Positions 8,555 to 17,253 of a DNA stretch of 64,000 bases are shown one piece after another. The notes below the pieces were generated by a model. The model did not search any database and was not told the origin of the DNA. It worked only from the letters and a program-made list of their open reading frames with translations. The position numbers were made by a program, and so were the translations under genes. How positions within the stretch are numbered: the first letter of the stretch is position 1; each line of letters begins with the position of its first letter. This DNA comes from Phycisphaeraceae bacterium (GTDB taxonomy: Bacteria > Planctomycetota > Phycisphaerae > Phycisphaerales > Phycisphaeraceae): assembly GCA_029260715.1 (NCBI GenBank), contig JAJDCS010000014.1, forward strand, positions 62,001-126,000, in the 5' to 3' direction.

Positions 8555-9113
8555 CCAACTCGACGCGCGCCAGAGAGGCCGCGGCCACCTGAAAATCACC
8601 GTCGATAATGCCTTGCTCGCACGCCTGGGCCAGGCTCGGTGTGCCTTTGGGTAGGGCGGATTTGAGCAGGACGAGGCGATCGGCGTGCAGGCGCGTGGCG
8701 ATGTGCGCGGCGATCGAATCGCTGGTGAAGCTCCAGCGGTGGGGGGTGGTCACGCCTTGCCGGTGCTCGCTATCGAGCCAGGCCAGCGGATCGACCAAGG
8801 CCAACTCACCGGCTGCCCACGCGCCGGCACACTCGTCGGCGTTGGTCACGACGCGCGTGCGCCGCAGCACAGCCGCCATCATGTAGCAGTTGAGCTGCAT
8901 CGCCCGGACCGCCAGCCAATGCCCCGCCTCCTCGCCGAGGGTGTGCTGTTGGTCGAATTGCCGCACGTGCTCGGCTGCGCGCCCGCCCCCGACGAGGAGC
9001 ACGCCCTGATGGCTCATGTCAGACTCGCGGAACGCGTTGAATCGCGCTGGCAGTTCGGGCTGATCCAACAGGCTTCCGCCAAGCTTGACGACTTGTGGTT
9101 TAAACTGCGGCAT
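8505..9113 (-). CDS. Small amino-acid-kinase-fold protein of the H4MPT/methanofuran gene block
   Basis: 202 residues from ATG 9113; a TTG at 9125 is also possible. VVKLGGSLLD at the N-terminus is the Gly-rich phosphate loop of the amino acid kinase superfamily, GVLLVGGGRAAE is the second glycine motif, and TSDSIAAHIA near the C-terminus matches the nucleotide-binding part. In archaea MfnE, a kinase of this fold, phosphorylates the aminomethylfuran phosphate intermediate of methanofuran. Short homologs occur beside mch in bacteria with H4MPT-linked C1 metabolism. MfnE-like function is inferred from fold and context. The start overlaps the end of the upstream gene by 14 bp, suggesting translational coupling. 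Confidence 0.75.
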   Translation of the reverse strand: MPQFKPQVVKLGGSLLDQPELPARFNAFRESDMSHQGVLLVGGGRAAEHVRQFDQQHTLGEEAGHWLAVRAMQLNCYMMAAVLRRTRVVTNADECAGAWAAGELALVDPLAWLDSEHRQGVTTPHRWSFTSDSIAAHIATRLHADRLVLLKSALPKGTPSLAQACEQGIIDGDFQVAAASLARVELVNLRAQPPSRCVLQAD

Positions 9114-10131
9114 GGGCGGTATCAACTATGTGGGTAGGAGCGGTCGCGAGTTTGGCCACAGCGTAGGCGCACGCCGCGATTGAAGCCGCTTCGCCGATAG
9201 CATCTGCGAGCAAGACACGCGGCACACCCGGCAAAGCGAACTTGGCGGCTTGTTGAGCAAGGAAGCTCCCGCTACCGGTGATCAGCACGCGGTCAATAGT
9301 GTCAGCGCTTGCGATCCGCTTGATGCTGTCGCCGATGCGTCGGCGCATCACACCCGCGAACACACCGGCTAATTCGCGTGCGTCCTGGGCCGTGAGCGTT
9401 TCCAAGTCGGCCCCGATCATGCGCACGATTCTCACCGCGGCGTGGGTGCGTGTCTCGGGTCGGCCGTCGGGGGTGTCCGTGCATGCTGGGTCTTCGGGGA
9501 GATCACCGGTCAGCAGGAACACATCCGCGGTGGACGCGAACCAGTCGGCCGTGATAGCGGTGTCGCGGCCACGCCAGGGAATCGTCGGCCCAAGCGTAGC
9601 CAACGGCGTGTGCCGGGCTCCAATATAGACCAACTCACCGGTGGCCAGGCGCTGCGTGTCGGTCAGTCCGTCGGAATCAACACAGCCGTTGTCTAGTCGG
9701 ACAATGTCCGTGGTGGTAGAGCCGGTGTCGACCAGCAGCGTCAGCCCTTGGGGGTACAAACTTGCCGCGTAGGTGGCTAAGGCGTGCCAGTTGGCTGCGG
9801 CGACGTTGAGGGGCGTGCGACGCGCTTCATCGGGCGTGACGAATCGGCCTTGCGTCGACCACACGCCGATCGGCCTGCCATGGGCGATCATTTCAACGGC
9901 CGCCAACACGAGGCCCACGCCCTGACGCTTGGTCTCGAAACAATCGCACAACTCGGCGGTCATGGTGACAGCCAGTTGGTCGAACGCGCCCGCCAGCGCC
10001 GCGACGCTTGTGAGCTTCTCACATAACAGGCCGGGGTCTTCACACACCCGAAACGGCACCACCCACGCGCCGCCGCTGCCGTGCGCCGTTTTGATGTTCA
10101 CGCCGCCGATGTCCAGCCCCAGCACGCTCAC
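9100..10131 (-). CDS. Hydantoinase/oxoprolinase-fold protein of the H4MPT-linked C1 pathway
   Basis: 343 residues. It has an actin-like ATPase fold: GLDIGGVNIKTAH at the start is phosphate loop 1, LLVDTGSTTTDIV in the middle is phosphate loop 2, and VLITGSGSFLA is the adenosine motif. This matches the hydantoinase A/oxoprolinase-related family that accompanies H4MPT genes in methylotrophs and planctomycetes and is thought to act in H4MPT or methanofuran cofactor assembly. The exact reaction is not established to my knowledge. The GTG start at 10131 overlaps the mch stop codon as GTGA, so mch, this gene and the kinase form a tightly coupled operon. Confidence 0.82.
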   Translation of the reverse strand: MSVLGLDIGGVNIKTAHGSGGAWVVPFRVCEDPGLLCEKLTSVAALAGAFDQLAVTMTAELCDCFETKRQGVGLVLAAVEMIAHGRPIGVWSTQGRFVTPDEARRTPLNVAAANWHALATYAASLYPQGLTLLVDTGSTTTDIVRLDNGCVDSDGLTDTQRLATGELVYIGARHTPLATLGPTIPWRGRDTAITADWFASTADVFLLTGDLPEDPACTDTPDGRPETRTHAAVRIVRMIGADLETLTAQDARELAGVFAGVMRRRIGDSIKRIASADTIDRVLITGSGSFLAQQAAKFALPGVPRVLLADAIGEAASIAACAYAVAKLATAPTHIVDTAHAAV

Positions 10132-11054
10132 GGGTCTGTTTTCCCTTTAAGGATTTTGTGCAGCGGCAGGTGTATTTTCCCGAGCCTGCCGCCGTGGTCG
10201 CACGCGGTGATCGCGGTCACACCCTCGCCGCACGCAGCCGTGATGCCCACGCGCATGGCCTGCTCGACCGCTTGGCGCGTCAGCCCGTCAATCACAATCT
10301 CGTAGACACACTCAACCCCGTCGCGCAGCTTCGAGCGTACCTGTTCGCGTAGGGGGGGGCAGTACGACTCGTTGGTCGACGCGCCGACGTTGGGGGTTTT
10401 CGCGCCGACCTTTGACCCGCTGCGTACCACGCCGTTGGGGAACGGGGTGATCGCATCGGGCACGTGGGCGATCGCGTCAACGGCCCGGCACGCTGCCTGT
10501 AACGCCCTGGCCTGATCGCCGGCGCAGATCAAGAACTGCCCGCCACCCACAGCCGGAATCGCTCTAGCCGACGCCTCGACGACGAACCAGCCGTCCATGA
10601 CCGGTATGCGCAAGCAGGTGCGCCCGTGTGTCTCTGCCCGCTGCTCAAAACCGTCGCCGAAAACACTGATATTTTCACCGATCGGTATTCGCTGTGTTTG
10701 TGTGGGCAACAGGTCGCGAGGCGTGCCGTCGAATAAAGCCGTGGTCGGGCAGGTCAGCACGCACTGGCCCACGCGGTTGGTCGCCGCTCGGGCCAGATCA
10801 TCCACGGACCGTGTGAAGAACATCATGGCCACGCCCGCCCGGCGGTCGGGGGTTTGCGTGGCGTCGAGAACGCTGTCGATCCCCGCCTCCGCGTCGCAGC
10901 CGATGATCGACGCGCCGTACCCGGTCGCCTCCTGCGCCGCCGCCCGCGCCCACCGCCCGTCCACCGCCGTGACGATCAGCCGACACGCCCACATATCAAA
11001 CGCCTCTGCGTAAGTGTCTTCGATAATTGTTCCGCGCAGTTCCATACAGGACAT
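10128..11054 (-). CDS. mch: Methenyltetrahydromethanopterin cyclohydrolase
   Basis: 308 residues. Mch interconverts methenyl-H4MPT and formyl-H4MPT in C1 oxidation. The family is recognised by NVGASTNESYCPPLR, VECVYEIVIDGLT and the C-terminal HGGRLGKIHLPL; methylotroph Mch proteins commonly end in a similar glycine-lysine-leucine motif. Upstream FPNGVVRSGSKVGAK is also characteristic. First gene of a three-gene minus-strand operon. In non-methylotrophic planctomycetes the pathway is usually read as formaldehyde detoxification or C1 balance; that role here is inference. Formyltransferase (fhc) and methylene-H4MPT dehydrogenase genes are not in the window. Confidence 0.92.
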   Translation of the reverse strand: MSCMELRGTIIEDTYAEAFDMWACRLIVTAVDGRWARAAAQEATGYGASIIGCDAEAGIDSVLDATQTPDRRAGVAMMFFTRSVDDLARAATNRVGQCVLTCPTTALFDGTPRDLLPTQTQRIPIGENISVFGDGFEQRAETHGRTCLRIPVMDGWFVVEASARAIPAVGGGQFLICAGDQARALQAACRAVDAIAHVPDAITPFPNGVVRSGSKVGAKTPNVGASTNESYCPPLREQVRSKLRDGVECVYEIVIDGLTRQAVEQAMRVGITAACGEGVTAITACDHGGRLGKIHLPLHKILKGKTDP

Positions 11055-11069
11055 CCCGCTGCCAGGGGC

Positions 11070-11075
11070 TATAAT
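11070..11075 (+). promoter_or_regulatory. -10 element placed for a leaderless transcript
   Basis: A perfect TATAAT ends 7 bp before the ATG at 11083, so the usual start of transcription would fall on or next to the start codon. No Shine-Dalgarno sequence is present. No clear -35 box is seen. Confidence 0.5.
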
Positions 11076-11082
11076 TCACCCA

Positions 11083-11901
11083 ATGTCAAGGCCGACCACC
11101 ACCCAGCGTATGAGGATCGCCGCCATCCGCACACACACCAAATATATACTTTTTATGTGTTTACTGGTTGGCTCGGGCTGCTCGGGTCAGCCGGGCGTGC
11201 TTGAGATGATCACACCGTCCAGCCCCAGCCAGGTGGCGCGCGACGCGTTTAACCTCAACGACCCGGACCTGCGTCGTCGCAGCGTGGCTTTGCTAGCCGC
11301 GTCGAGCTTCGGCGGCGAAGCGCCGTATTTGCGTATGTACCGGCTGCTGCTGGACGACCCCGACCCCACGGTGCGCGCCGCGTGCATCAAAGCCATCGGC
11401 ATGCACGGGACCATGCAAGACGTCAAGGTTTTCACCACCCACCTCGACGATGAAGACCGCTTCGTGCGATGGGAAGCCGCCAAAGCCCTACAAAAATTCC
11501 ACGACCCGTCCGTCGCCGGCGAACTGATTCGCGTGCTGGGCAACGACGATGATTCGGACGTGCGCATGGCAGCCGCCTACGCCCTGGGCCAGTACCCTCA
11601 GCAGAGCGTGTTCCAAGCCCTCGTGGGCGCCCTCGACGACCGGTCATACAGCGTCGTCCAAACCAGCGGCCAATCGCTGCAAACACTCACCGGCTACGAC
11701 TTCGGCTACGACGGCAGTCTCTGGATGATGTGGTCCAAAAAACATAGCGACAAGATTTTTGAACACAGCCAACCCTACACCTGGCAGCCGTACGTGAAGC
11801 CGCGTGGGCTGATCAACAAGATGATGTTTTGGAGCAAGCCTACAGGGCCACAGCCTCGGGCGCCGAAAGCAGAGGATGGGCAGGAGCAGGTGACGGGGTA
11901 G
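11083..11901 (+). CDS. HEAT-repeat protein, probably membrane-anchored or lipidated
   Basis: 272 residues. The N-terminus has a basic stretch, a hydrophobic run ILFMCLLVG and then SGC, an imperfect lipobox. The rest consists of HEAT/PBS-lyase-like helical repeats, recognisable by DPDPTVRAACIKAIG, DRFVRWEAAKALQKF, DSDVRMAAAYALGQ and DRSYSVVQTSGQSL. Such repeats usually form protein-binding superhelices. The start is set at 11083 because of the adjacent TATAAT; an ATG at 11110 is the alternative. It diverges from mch with a very short gap. Binding partner unknown. Confidence 0.8.
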   Translation: MSRPTTTQRMRIAAIRTHTKYILFMCLLVGSGCSGQPGVLEMITPSSPSQVARDAFNLNDPDLRRRSVALLAASSFGGEAPYLRMYRLLLDDPDPTVRAACIKAIGMHGTMQDVKVFTTHLDDEDRFVRWEAAKALQKFHDPSVAGELIRVLGNDDDSDVRMAAAYALGQYPQQSVFQALVGALDDRSYSVVQTSGQSLQTLTGYDFGYDGSLWMMWSKKHSDKIFEHSQPYTWQPYVKPRGLINKMMFWSKPTGPQPRAPKAEDGQEQVTG

Positions 11902-11918
11902 ATAGTTTCGTAGAGTTG

Positions 11919-11957
11919 GGTGGCACTGGTCCGCCTTAGGCGGACCAGCCAGTGTGA
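11919..11957. repeat. REP-like palindrome
   Basis: The sequence GGTGGCACTGG followed by TCCGCC/GGCGGA arms and ending CCAGCCAGTGTGAT forms a near-perfect hairpin. Its CACTGG...CCAGTG core is shared with the element inside mfnB and with copies near 13.09 and 55.96 kb. It lies just past the HEAT gene and may also serve as its terminator-like structure. Confidence 0.65.
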
Positions 11958-12208
11958 TATCGTCCGTGTATTCCACGGGCGGGCAAGCCACCAACGGCAC
12001 CCGCACACGGTTGGGCATTAAATTGGCTAAGACAGTTGATCTTGCCTGCCTCAGGAGATTCGGATGGACCAAAATGATTGAAGAAAAATGTCTTGGTGAA
12101 GGTTGCTGTTGGTAGTACAATAATTACCAATACAACTTTGCCATTGTTGGCGGAGGTCATCTGGGAAATATCGGCCTATATATTCACAGCTTGAATAAGG
12201 TTAATTGC

Positions 12209-12883
12209 ATGTGTATTAAGTTGATTCAATCAGCTGTAGTTGTGGTAATTGGAATAACAATACTCCTGTTGGAACAACAAGTCTACGCCTCACAGATCTA
12301 TCCCGTGAACGGACATATAAAATCTGGAGGGGATATATTCATAGACGAACAGTTCATTTCAAGTGGCGAATTCACCACTGTCAATACTTTGTATGCCAGT
12401 ATTTTTGATGACGGCTTTCATGATCCATTCATGGTAGAGGTGGATGGGGCAGGCATTGTTACCTCAAATGAGGTTAGCGTTACTATGAACGCTACCACTG
12501 ACGGTCCAGGGGGTATGTTTTTTGCTATAGGCAAATACGAATTCGAGCTTGAATTTGACGTATTCACTACTGCTATTGCCTCGCTTGAGTGGCGATTATT
12601 AGAAGGATCATCAGTGGTGTCCTTGACTCACTCTTCAGGTGCAACACTCATTTTCGAGCATTCCAATTCAAGTATTGATCCCGTCATCAGTAACCATAGT
12701 TTTGACCCTCTTGTCGCGGGACGTTATACCCTTAAGGTATTCGGAGGGATTGAGCGTGCAGCGGGTACTGAAGTAGATTCTTCTGCAGAAGTGACGTTTA
12801 CAGTTATACCTGAACCTGGCACATTGGCTTGTTTTAACTGTATTGCAGCAGTTTTACTATCGCGACGTCGCGTCGCATACTGA
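12209..12883 (+). CDS. Low-GC PEP-CTERM protein
   Basis: 224 residues from ATG 12209, which has AAGG about 9 nt upstream; an in-frame TTG at 12191 is possible. A long hydrophobic signal (SAVVVVIGITILLL) is followed by a beta-rich region of no recognised family. The C-terminus has VIPEPGTLACFN, a hydrophobic span and the basic tail SRRRVAY, the PEP-CTERM tag. The gene is visibly AT-richer than its neighbours and uses many A/T-ending codons, consistent with recent transfer. It is flanked on both sides by palindromic repeats. Confidence 0.82.
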   Translation: MCIKLIQSAVVVVIGITILLLEQQVYASQIYPVNGHIKSGGDIFIDEQFISSGEFTTVNTLYASIFDDGFHDPFMVEVDGAGIVTSNEVSVTMNATTDGPGGMFFAIGKYEFELEFDVFTTAIASLEWRLLEGSSVVSLTHSSGATLIFEHSNSSIDPVISNHSFDPLVAGRYTLKVFGGIERAAGTEVDSSAEVTFTVIPEPGTLACFNCIAAVLLSRRRVAY

Positions 12884-12913
12884 TCCGTTACATTCATCCG
12901 CTAATTTTGACTA

Positions 12914-13089
12914 CGCCGGGCGCCTTGGCTAACTCGTGTAGACGGGTGCCACGGCCAACTAGTGCCGTAGGGTGTGCTTCAGCACACCACTTTTGGAACA
13001 CGGTTTTAATCGTGGTGTGCTGAAGCACACCCTACAAAAATTAACATCCAGGTAGGCCCGACAAGATTCCCCGACATACGGATGACGGG
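12914..13089 (-). pseudogene. Degraded DUF3179 gene fragment split by a hairpin element
   Basis: 12914-12941 matches 13317-13344 inside the intact DUF3179 gene in the same orientation at 26 of 28 bases, and on the minus strand it still reads LHELAKAPG. After an interruption, 13051-13060 matches 13347-13356 (GGTAGGCCCG) and the following bases resemble the gene down to GACGGG. The fragment therefore aligns collinearly with the gene but is interrupted at about 12946-13050. No intact reading frame remains. Confidence 0.65.
12967..13035. repeat. 69-bp palindromic element with perfect 24-bp arms
   Basis: Arms 12967-12990 and 13012-13035 are perfect inverted repeats (GTAGGGTGTGCTTCAGCAC... and its complement) around a 21-nt spacer. 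It interrupts the DUF3179 relic. A REP-type or MITE origin fits; no transposase is nearby. Confidence 0.75.
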
Positions 13090-13140
13090 CTGCTTGTCAG
13101 CCAGTGTGATTGACTTTCCCCGCGACTGCGTACTCTACAC

Positions 13141-14214
13141 TCACCGCGCCGCCCCATACTCATAAACCTCCGTCTCCGGATGAAAAGCCGCCCAGGCGAA
13201 CCAGTAAGTGTGGATCACCTGCGCGTGGTCGGGGGCTTTGATGACACGCACCACACCACGGCCTTGATCGACTTGGAACCGCACCGCCTGACCGCCAATC
13301 GTGTCAACCACGTGCCCGCCGGGCGCTTTGGCTAGCTCGTGTAGTGGGTAGGCCCGTGTGACGCCGCCGATCTTCAATCCGATCACGGGTGTTCTTAGCT
13401 TGAACCGCCTGTCGACCGACGCCACGGGGAACGCCAGCCCGTCCGACTCGAAATACGACTCGTACGGGTTGCGGTGGTAGTTGCGGTCGTAGCCGGTGTT
13501 GAAGGACACAACCGTGGAATCGGGGTGGCGTGCCTTCCACGCTTTGAATGTGGTCAGTTCCCAGTTGTCCAGGTGCCGCAGCGCCCGCCCCGCGTGAGGC
13601 CCGCTGATCGCCGTGAATCCGACCTGCGACCACAGCGCCTGGTCCGTGCGGTCGTACAGCAACACGTTGGAGTTAGCCAACAACCCGCTGACGCCGAATT
13701 CGTACGTTTTCCCATCCAGCCGCCGGTCGACCACGCTCACCGAGTCGCACAGCGGGCAATACACCACCGCGATCGGCACGCCGGCGCTACCCAGCACGCC
13801 GCCCAGCCGGTCGTTGATCACCTCGTGCCAGTTGAGCACGTCGATGGGGTACGCCCTGGCTTGGCCGTTGACGGTGATGCCCACGACGCGATCGCCGGGG
13901 TCCAAAAACCGTGCCCGGCTCACCGGCACAGTCTCCGGCTCGACCAGCGCGGGGACCGCGTCCTTAGGCGGACCGCCGGACACGATCTGATCACGCGGGA
14001 ACTTCAGGTTGTCCGTATTAAATAGCTCCAGCGGGGGCGGCTCAGACGCGGGCTGTGTCGTGGCGGGGCTCTCCGCGGCGCGTGCCGGTGGCGACGAAAA
14101 AATAAAATCCAGTGTTCCCGCGAAGCGATGTAGGCCCGCCACGCCCGTCACCAGAAACACAGCCACGACTACACCCAACCCAGCCGCGTTTATCATCCGG
14201 TATCGCATATCCAT
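13141..14214 (-). CDS. DUF3179 domain protein with N-terminal membrane anchor
   Basis: 357 residues from ATG 14214; the ATG at 14208 is also plausible because AGAG sits about 8 nt before it. The N-terminus holds one hydrophobic segment (GLGVVVAVFLVTGVAGL), then a Pro/Ala/Thr-rich linker and the DUF3179 domain. Recognisable motifs are AYPIDVLNWHEVIND, VVYCPLCDSVSVVDR and VVSFNTGYDRNY. The CPLC pair is typical of the family and could bind metal or be redox-active, but its function is not established. An eroded second copy of part of this gene lies immediately downstream (12914-13089). Divergent from the AddB-like gene. Confidence 0.85.
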   Translation of the reverse strand: MDMRYRMINAAGLGVVVAVFLVTGVAGLHRFAGTLDFIFSSPPARAAESPATTQPASEPPPLELFNTDNLKFPRDQIVSGGPPKDAVPALVEPETVPVSRARFLDPGDRVVGITVNGQARAYPIDVLNWHEVINDRLGGVLGSAGVPIAVVYCPLCDSVSVVDRRLDGKTYEFGVSGLLANSNVLLYDRTDQALWSQVGFTAISGPHAGRALRHLDNWELTTFKAWKARHPDSTVVSFNTGYDRNYHRNPYESYFESDGLAFPVASVDRRFKLRTPVIGLKIGGVTRAYPLHELAKAPGGHVVDTIGGQAVRFQVDQGRGVVRVIKAPDHAQVIHTYWFAWAAFHPETEVYEYGAAR

Positions 14215-14427
14215 ATCTCTTTGAGCATGTATCGGTCGTACGGGGGCAGGGGTTGGGTGGCGATTGGTGACACCGACGGAAAAACACGCTGTAAAATACT
14301 CCGCTACAAAGTCCAATCACCCAACCCACCGAGAACAGCGGTATATTCCCTATCGCCGGATTGTTTTGTAAGGCGTGCGTGTCGAGGCGGCGTCCGGCGT
14401 AGTGGTACAATTCCCCAACCGATTCTT

Positions 14428-17253
14428 ATGGCGATCCAGCGAGTCTTTTTGGGATGGGACAGCCCCTGCCTGCCTAGCGCGGCGGAGTGGCTGACCGATC
14501 GCTACTGCGACGGGCGGGGGTGCGACCTGAGCGGCGTGTTGGCGGTGGTGCCGGGGCGGCGGTCGGGGCGACGCCTGTTGGAACTGCTCGTTGAGAAAAA
14601 CCACGGCCGCGTGTTCGTCCCGCCCCTGATCAAAACAGCCGGTGAGCTGCCCGAACAGCTTTACAACTCAGACCCGCCGGCTGCCGATCCGCTGGGGGCG
14701 ACGCTCGCGCGCGTGTGCGCCCTCCAACAAGCGGATCGCGACCTGCTTCAAACCGTGGTGCCGTACCCGCCGGCCGACGGCGATTGGTTAGCCTGGGTGC
14801 GGTTGGCAGACGACCTGGCACAGATCGACGAGCAGCTCGCCGCGGACGCCGTGCCGATTGACCAAGCCGTGTCCCGTTGCGAAACGGGCATCGACTCTTT
14901 CGCGGACCAGGCGCGCTGGCAAGCACTGGCAGCCCTACGCCAAGCCTACGAAGCCCAACTCGCACAACAAGGCTACCAAGACCGCCACACCGCCAGACAC
15001 AGGGCAATGCAGAGCGAGCAGTGCAAGTGTGATTACGACGTTGTCCTCATCGCCACCGCCGATCTGCACCTGGTCACCCAGCGCATGCTCAAGCAGATCG
15101 ACCATCGCTCGGTGACCTCGCTGATCCACGCGCCGCCCGACGAAGCCGATAGCTTCGACGAACTAGGCTGCCTACGCGTCGATCAATGGGCCGACCGTCC
15201 GCTGGACCTGGACGCACAGCTTGTGCGCGTCGCCGATCAGCCGCGCGATCAGGCCCAAGCGGTATTGCGTGTGTTGCGAGAGACCGCGGCCGGCCAATTC
15301 ACCGCCGATCAGATCACCGTCGGCCTGGGCGACGAGGCCACCGGGTCCACCGTCCAGCGTGCGCTCGAGTTAGCCGGCGTGCCCGCCCGTTTGGCTGCGG
15401 ACAAGCCGGTGACACAGACCCGCCCCGCGATGCTGCTCGCCGCCATGGGGGGCTACTTCAAACACGCCGATCAGCCCCGTCTTGCCGATTTCGCTACGCT
15501 GCTTCGTCACCCGGACTTCGAGGCGTACCTTGCACAACTAGAGAGCAAGGCTTCAATCGCGCACCAAGGCATCGCCGATTGGCTCTCGCTCGTGGACCGT
15601 TACGCCACGGACCACCTCCAGTCCCGCATGGCCGAGCCTTGGCTTGGCGAACCGGAGCGTCGAGCCCGCTTGAAGGCGGTGCATGATCGCGTTCAAAAAT
15701 GGATCAGCCCCTTGGCCGGGCCGCCGCAGCCGCTGCCGACTTGGAGCGGGCCTATTGGGCAGGCTTTGAGTGAGGTCTACGGGCAAATCGAGTTGACTCG
15801 TCACAACAGCCGGCACGCCCAGCTTATCCGCGCCCTGCAGGCGATCGGCCAAGCCTTACGCGAGCAAGCCAAGCTCGACCCCCAACACCCCGTGACGCCC
15901 CGCCTGACCGGGGCCGAGGCGATCTCGCTAACACTTGCTCGGCTCGCCGGCCAGCAGGTTCCGTCGGAAGGCGGGCAGCCGGCGGTGGAGCTACTCGGTT
16001 GGCTGGAGTTGCAGCTCGACGACGCGCCGGTGCTCGTAATCACGGGCATGAACGAAGGGCTCATCCCACGCAGCGCCAACGCCGACGCGTTCTTGCCCGA
16101 CCACACCCGCCGTGTGCTGGGGATTGAGGACAACCGCCACCGCTACGCGCGTGACAAGATGATGCTCACGGCCATCCTACGCAGCCGTGCGCACGTCGTG
16201 CTCATCGCGGGGCGCCGCGCCGCCGACGGCAACCCGTTATCCCCCAGCCGTCTGCTCGTCGCGGGCGACGCCGATCAAGCAGTCGCCATGATCGAACGCT
16301 TCTATAGCGATGATGCGGGCGCTGCCCAGCGTCGTCCGCAACTGGCGGGCGCGGCGTCGGCGCGGTGGTCGGTTCCGCCGCCACTGCCGCCACGCGAGCC
16401 GATCAACGAACTGTCCGTCACGGCGTTCGGCGATTACCTGGCCTGCCCGTATCGCTTCTACCTCAAGCACGTGTTGAAGCTGGCCGTGCGGGACGACCAA
16501 GCGGTCGAGATGGATGGGCGCTTGTTCGGCACACTGGCACACGAGGCGCTCGGCGCATTTGGTCGCAGTGACGTGGCTCATTCCACCGACGCCAAAGCCA
16601 TCGAGCGGTACCTCTTTGAGCAGCTAGACGAGCTTGCAGCTGAGCGATTCGGCTCGCACAGCCCCGCGAGCGTGCGCATCCAGTGCGGGCTATTGCGCGG
16701 GCGGTTGACCGCCTTCGCCCACTGGCAAGCGGGACAGGCCCAAGAAGGCTGGCGCATCGTGCGTGAGCACGTGGAAAAAAAGCTTGAGCACGCGATGGAC
16801 ATCGACGGCTGGCCGTTCACCATCAAGGGCAGGATCGACCGTATCGACCGCCACCCCGAGCGCGGCTACCGCATCCTGGATTACAAGACGGGTGATTCAG
16901 CTAAGACACCGGATCAATCGCACCGCATAGGGCCAAAAAAGAAAAAGCAATGGACCAACCTCCAACTGCCGCTGTACCTCAAGCTGGCGGCGAGCGTGGG
17001 GATCGAAGGCGGCGTGGCGCTAGGGTTCGTGCAGTTGCCAAAAGACGCGCCGCGTTTCGACAAGGCGGATTGGTCGGACGCCGACCTTCAAGACGCGTTT
17101 GAGCAAGCGACGCGCGTCATCCGCAACATCCGCGAGGGTGTCTTCTGGCCGCCCGCCGACCCGCCGCCGAGGTTCGCCGAAGATTTCGCCCCCATCTGCA
17201 TGGACGGCTGCTTCGAGAGGCCGACGGTGTTGGGGCAAGGGGGGCGGTCGTGA
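14428..17253 (+). CDS. AddB-like PD-(D/E)XK nuclease/inactive helicase subunit
   Basis: 941 residues from ATG 14428; the open frame extends 69 codons upstream but without family-like sequence. The N-terminus (VLAVVPGRRSGRRLLELL) corresponds to the AddB helicase-like start, VLVITGMNEGLIPRS is the conserved mid-region, and ELSVTAFGDYLACPYRFYLKHVL opens the C-terminal nuclease domain. There GRIDRIDR and ILDYKTGD (around residues 800-820) give the D and D-x-K catalytic set. No intact Walker A was seen. It overlaps the helicase subunit by 4 bp (GTGA), so the two are co-translated. Expected role: processing double-strand DNA ends for RecA. A possible -10, TACAAT, is at 14406-14411. Confidence 0.82.
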   Translation: MAIQRVFLGWDSPCLPSAAEWLTDRYCDGRGCDLSGVLAVVPGRRSGRRLLELLVEKNHGRVFVPPLIKTAGELPEQLYNSDPPAADPLGATLARVCALQQADRDLLQTVVPYPPADGDWLAWVRLADDLAQIDEQLAADAVPIDQAVSRCETGIDSFADQARWQALAALRQAYEAQLAQQGYQDRHTARHRAMQSEQCKCDYDVVLIATADLHLVTQRMLKQIDHRSVTSLIHAPPDEADSFDELGCLRVDQWADRPLDLDAQLVRVADQPRDQAQAVLRVLRETAAGQFTADQITVGLGDEATGSTVQRALELAGVPARLAADKPVTQTRPAMLLAAMGGYFKHADQPRLADFATLLRHPDFEAYLAQLESKASIAHQGIADWLSLVDRYATDHLQSRMAEPWLGEPERRARLKAVHDRVQKWISPLAGPPQPLPTWSGPIGQALSEVYGQIELTRHNSRHAQLIRALQAIGQALREQAKLDPQHPVTPRLTGAEAISLTLARLAGQQVPSEGGQPAVELLGWLELQLDDAPVLVITGMNEGLIPRSANADAFLPDHTRRVLGIEDNRHRYARDKMMLTAILRSRAHVVLIAGRRAADGNPLSPSRLLVAGDADQAVAMIERFYSDDAGAAQRRPQLAGAASARWSVPPPLPPREPINELSVTAFGDYLACPYRFYLKHVLKLAVRDDQAVEMDGRLFGTLAHEALGAFGRSDVAHSTDAKAIERYLFEQLDELAAERFGSHSPASVRIQCGLLRGRLTAFAHWQAGQAQEGWRIVREHVEKKLEHAMDIDGWPFTIKGRIDRIDRHPERGYRILDYKTGDSAKTPDQSHRIGPKKKKQWTNLQLPLYLKLAASVGIEGGVALGFVQLPKDAPRFDKADWSDADLQDAFEQATRVIRNIREGVFWPPADPPPRFAEDFAPICMDGCFERPTVLGQGGRS

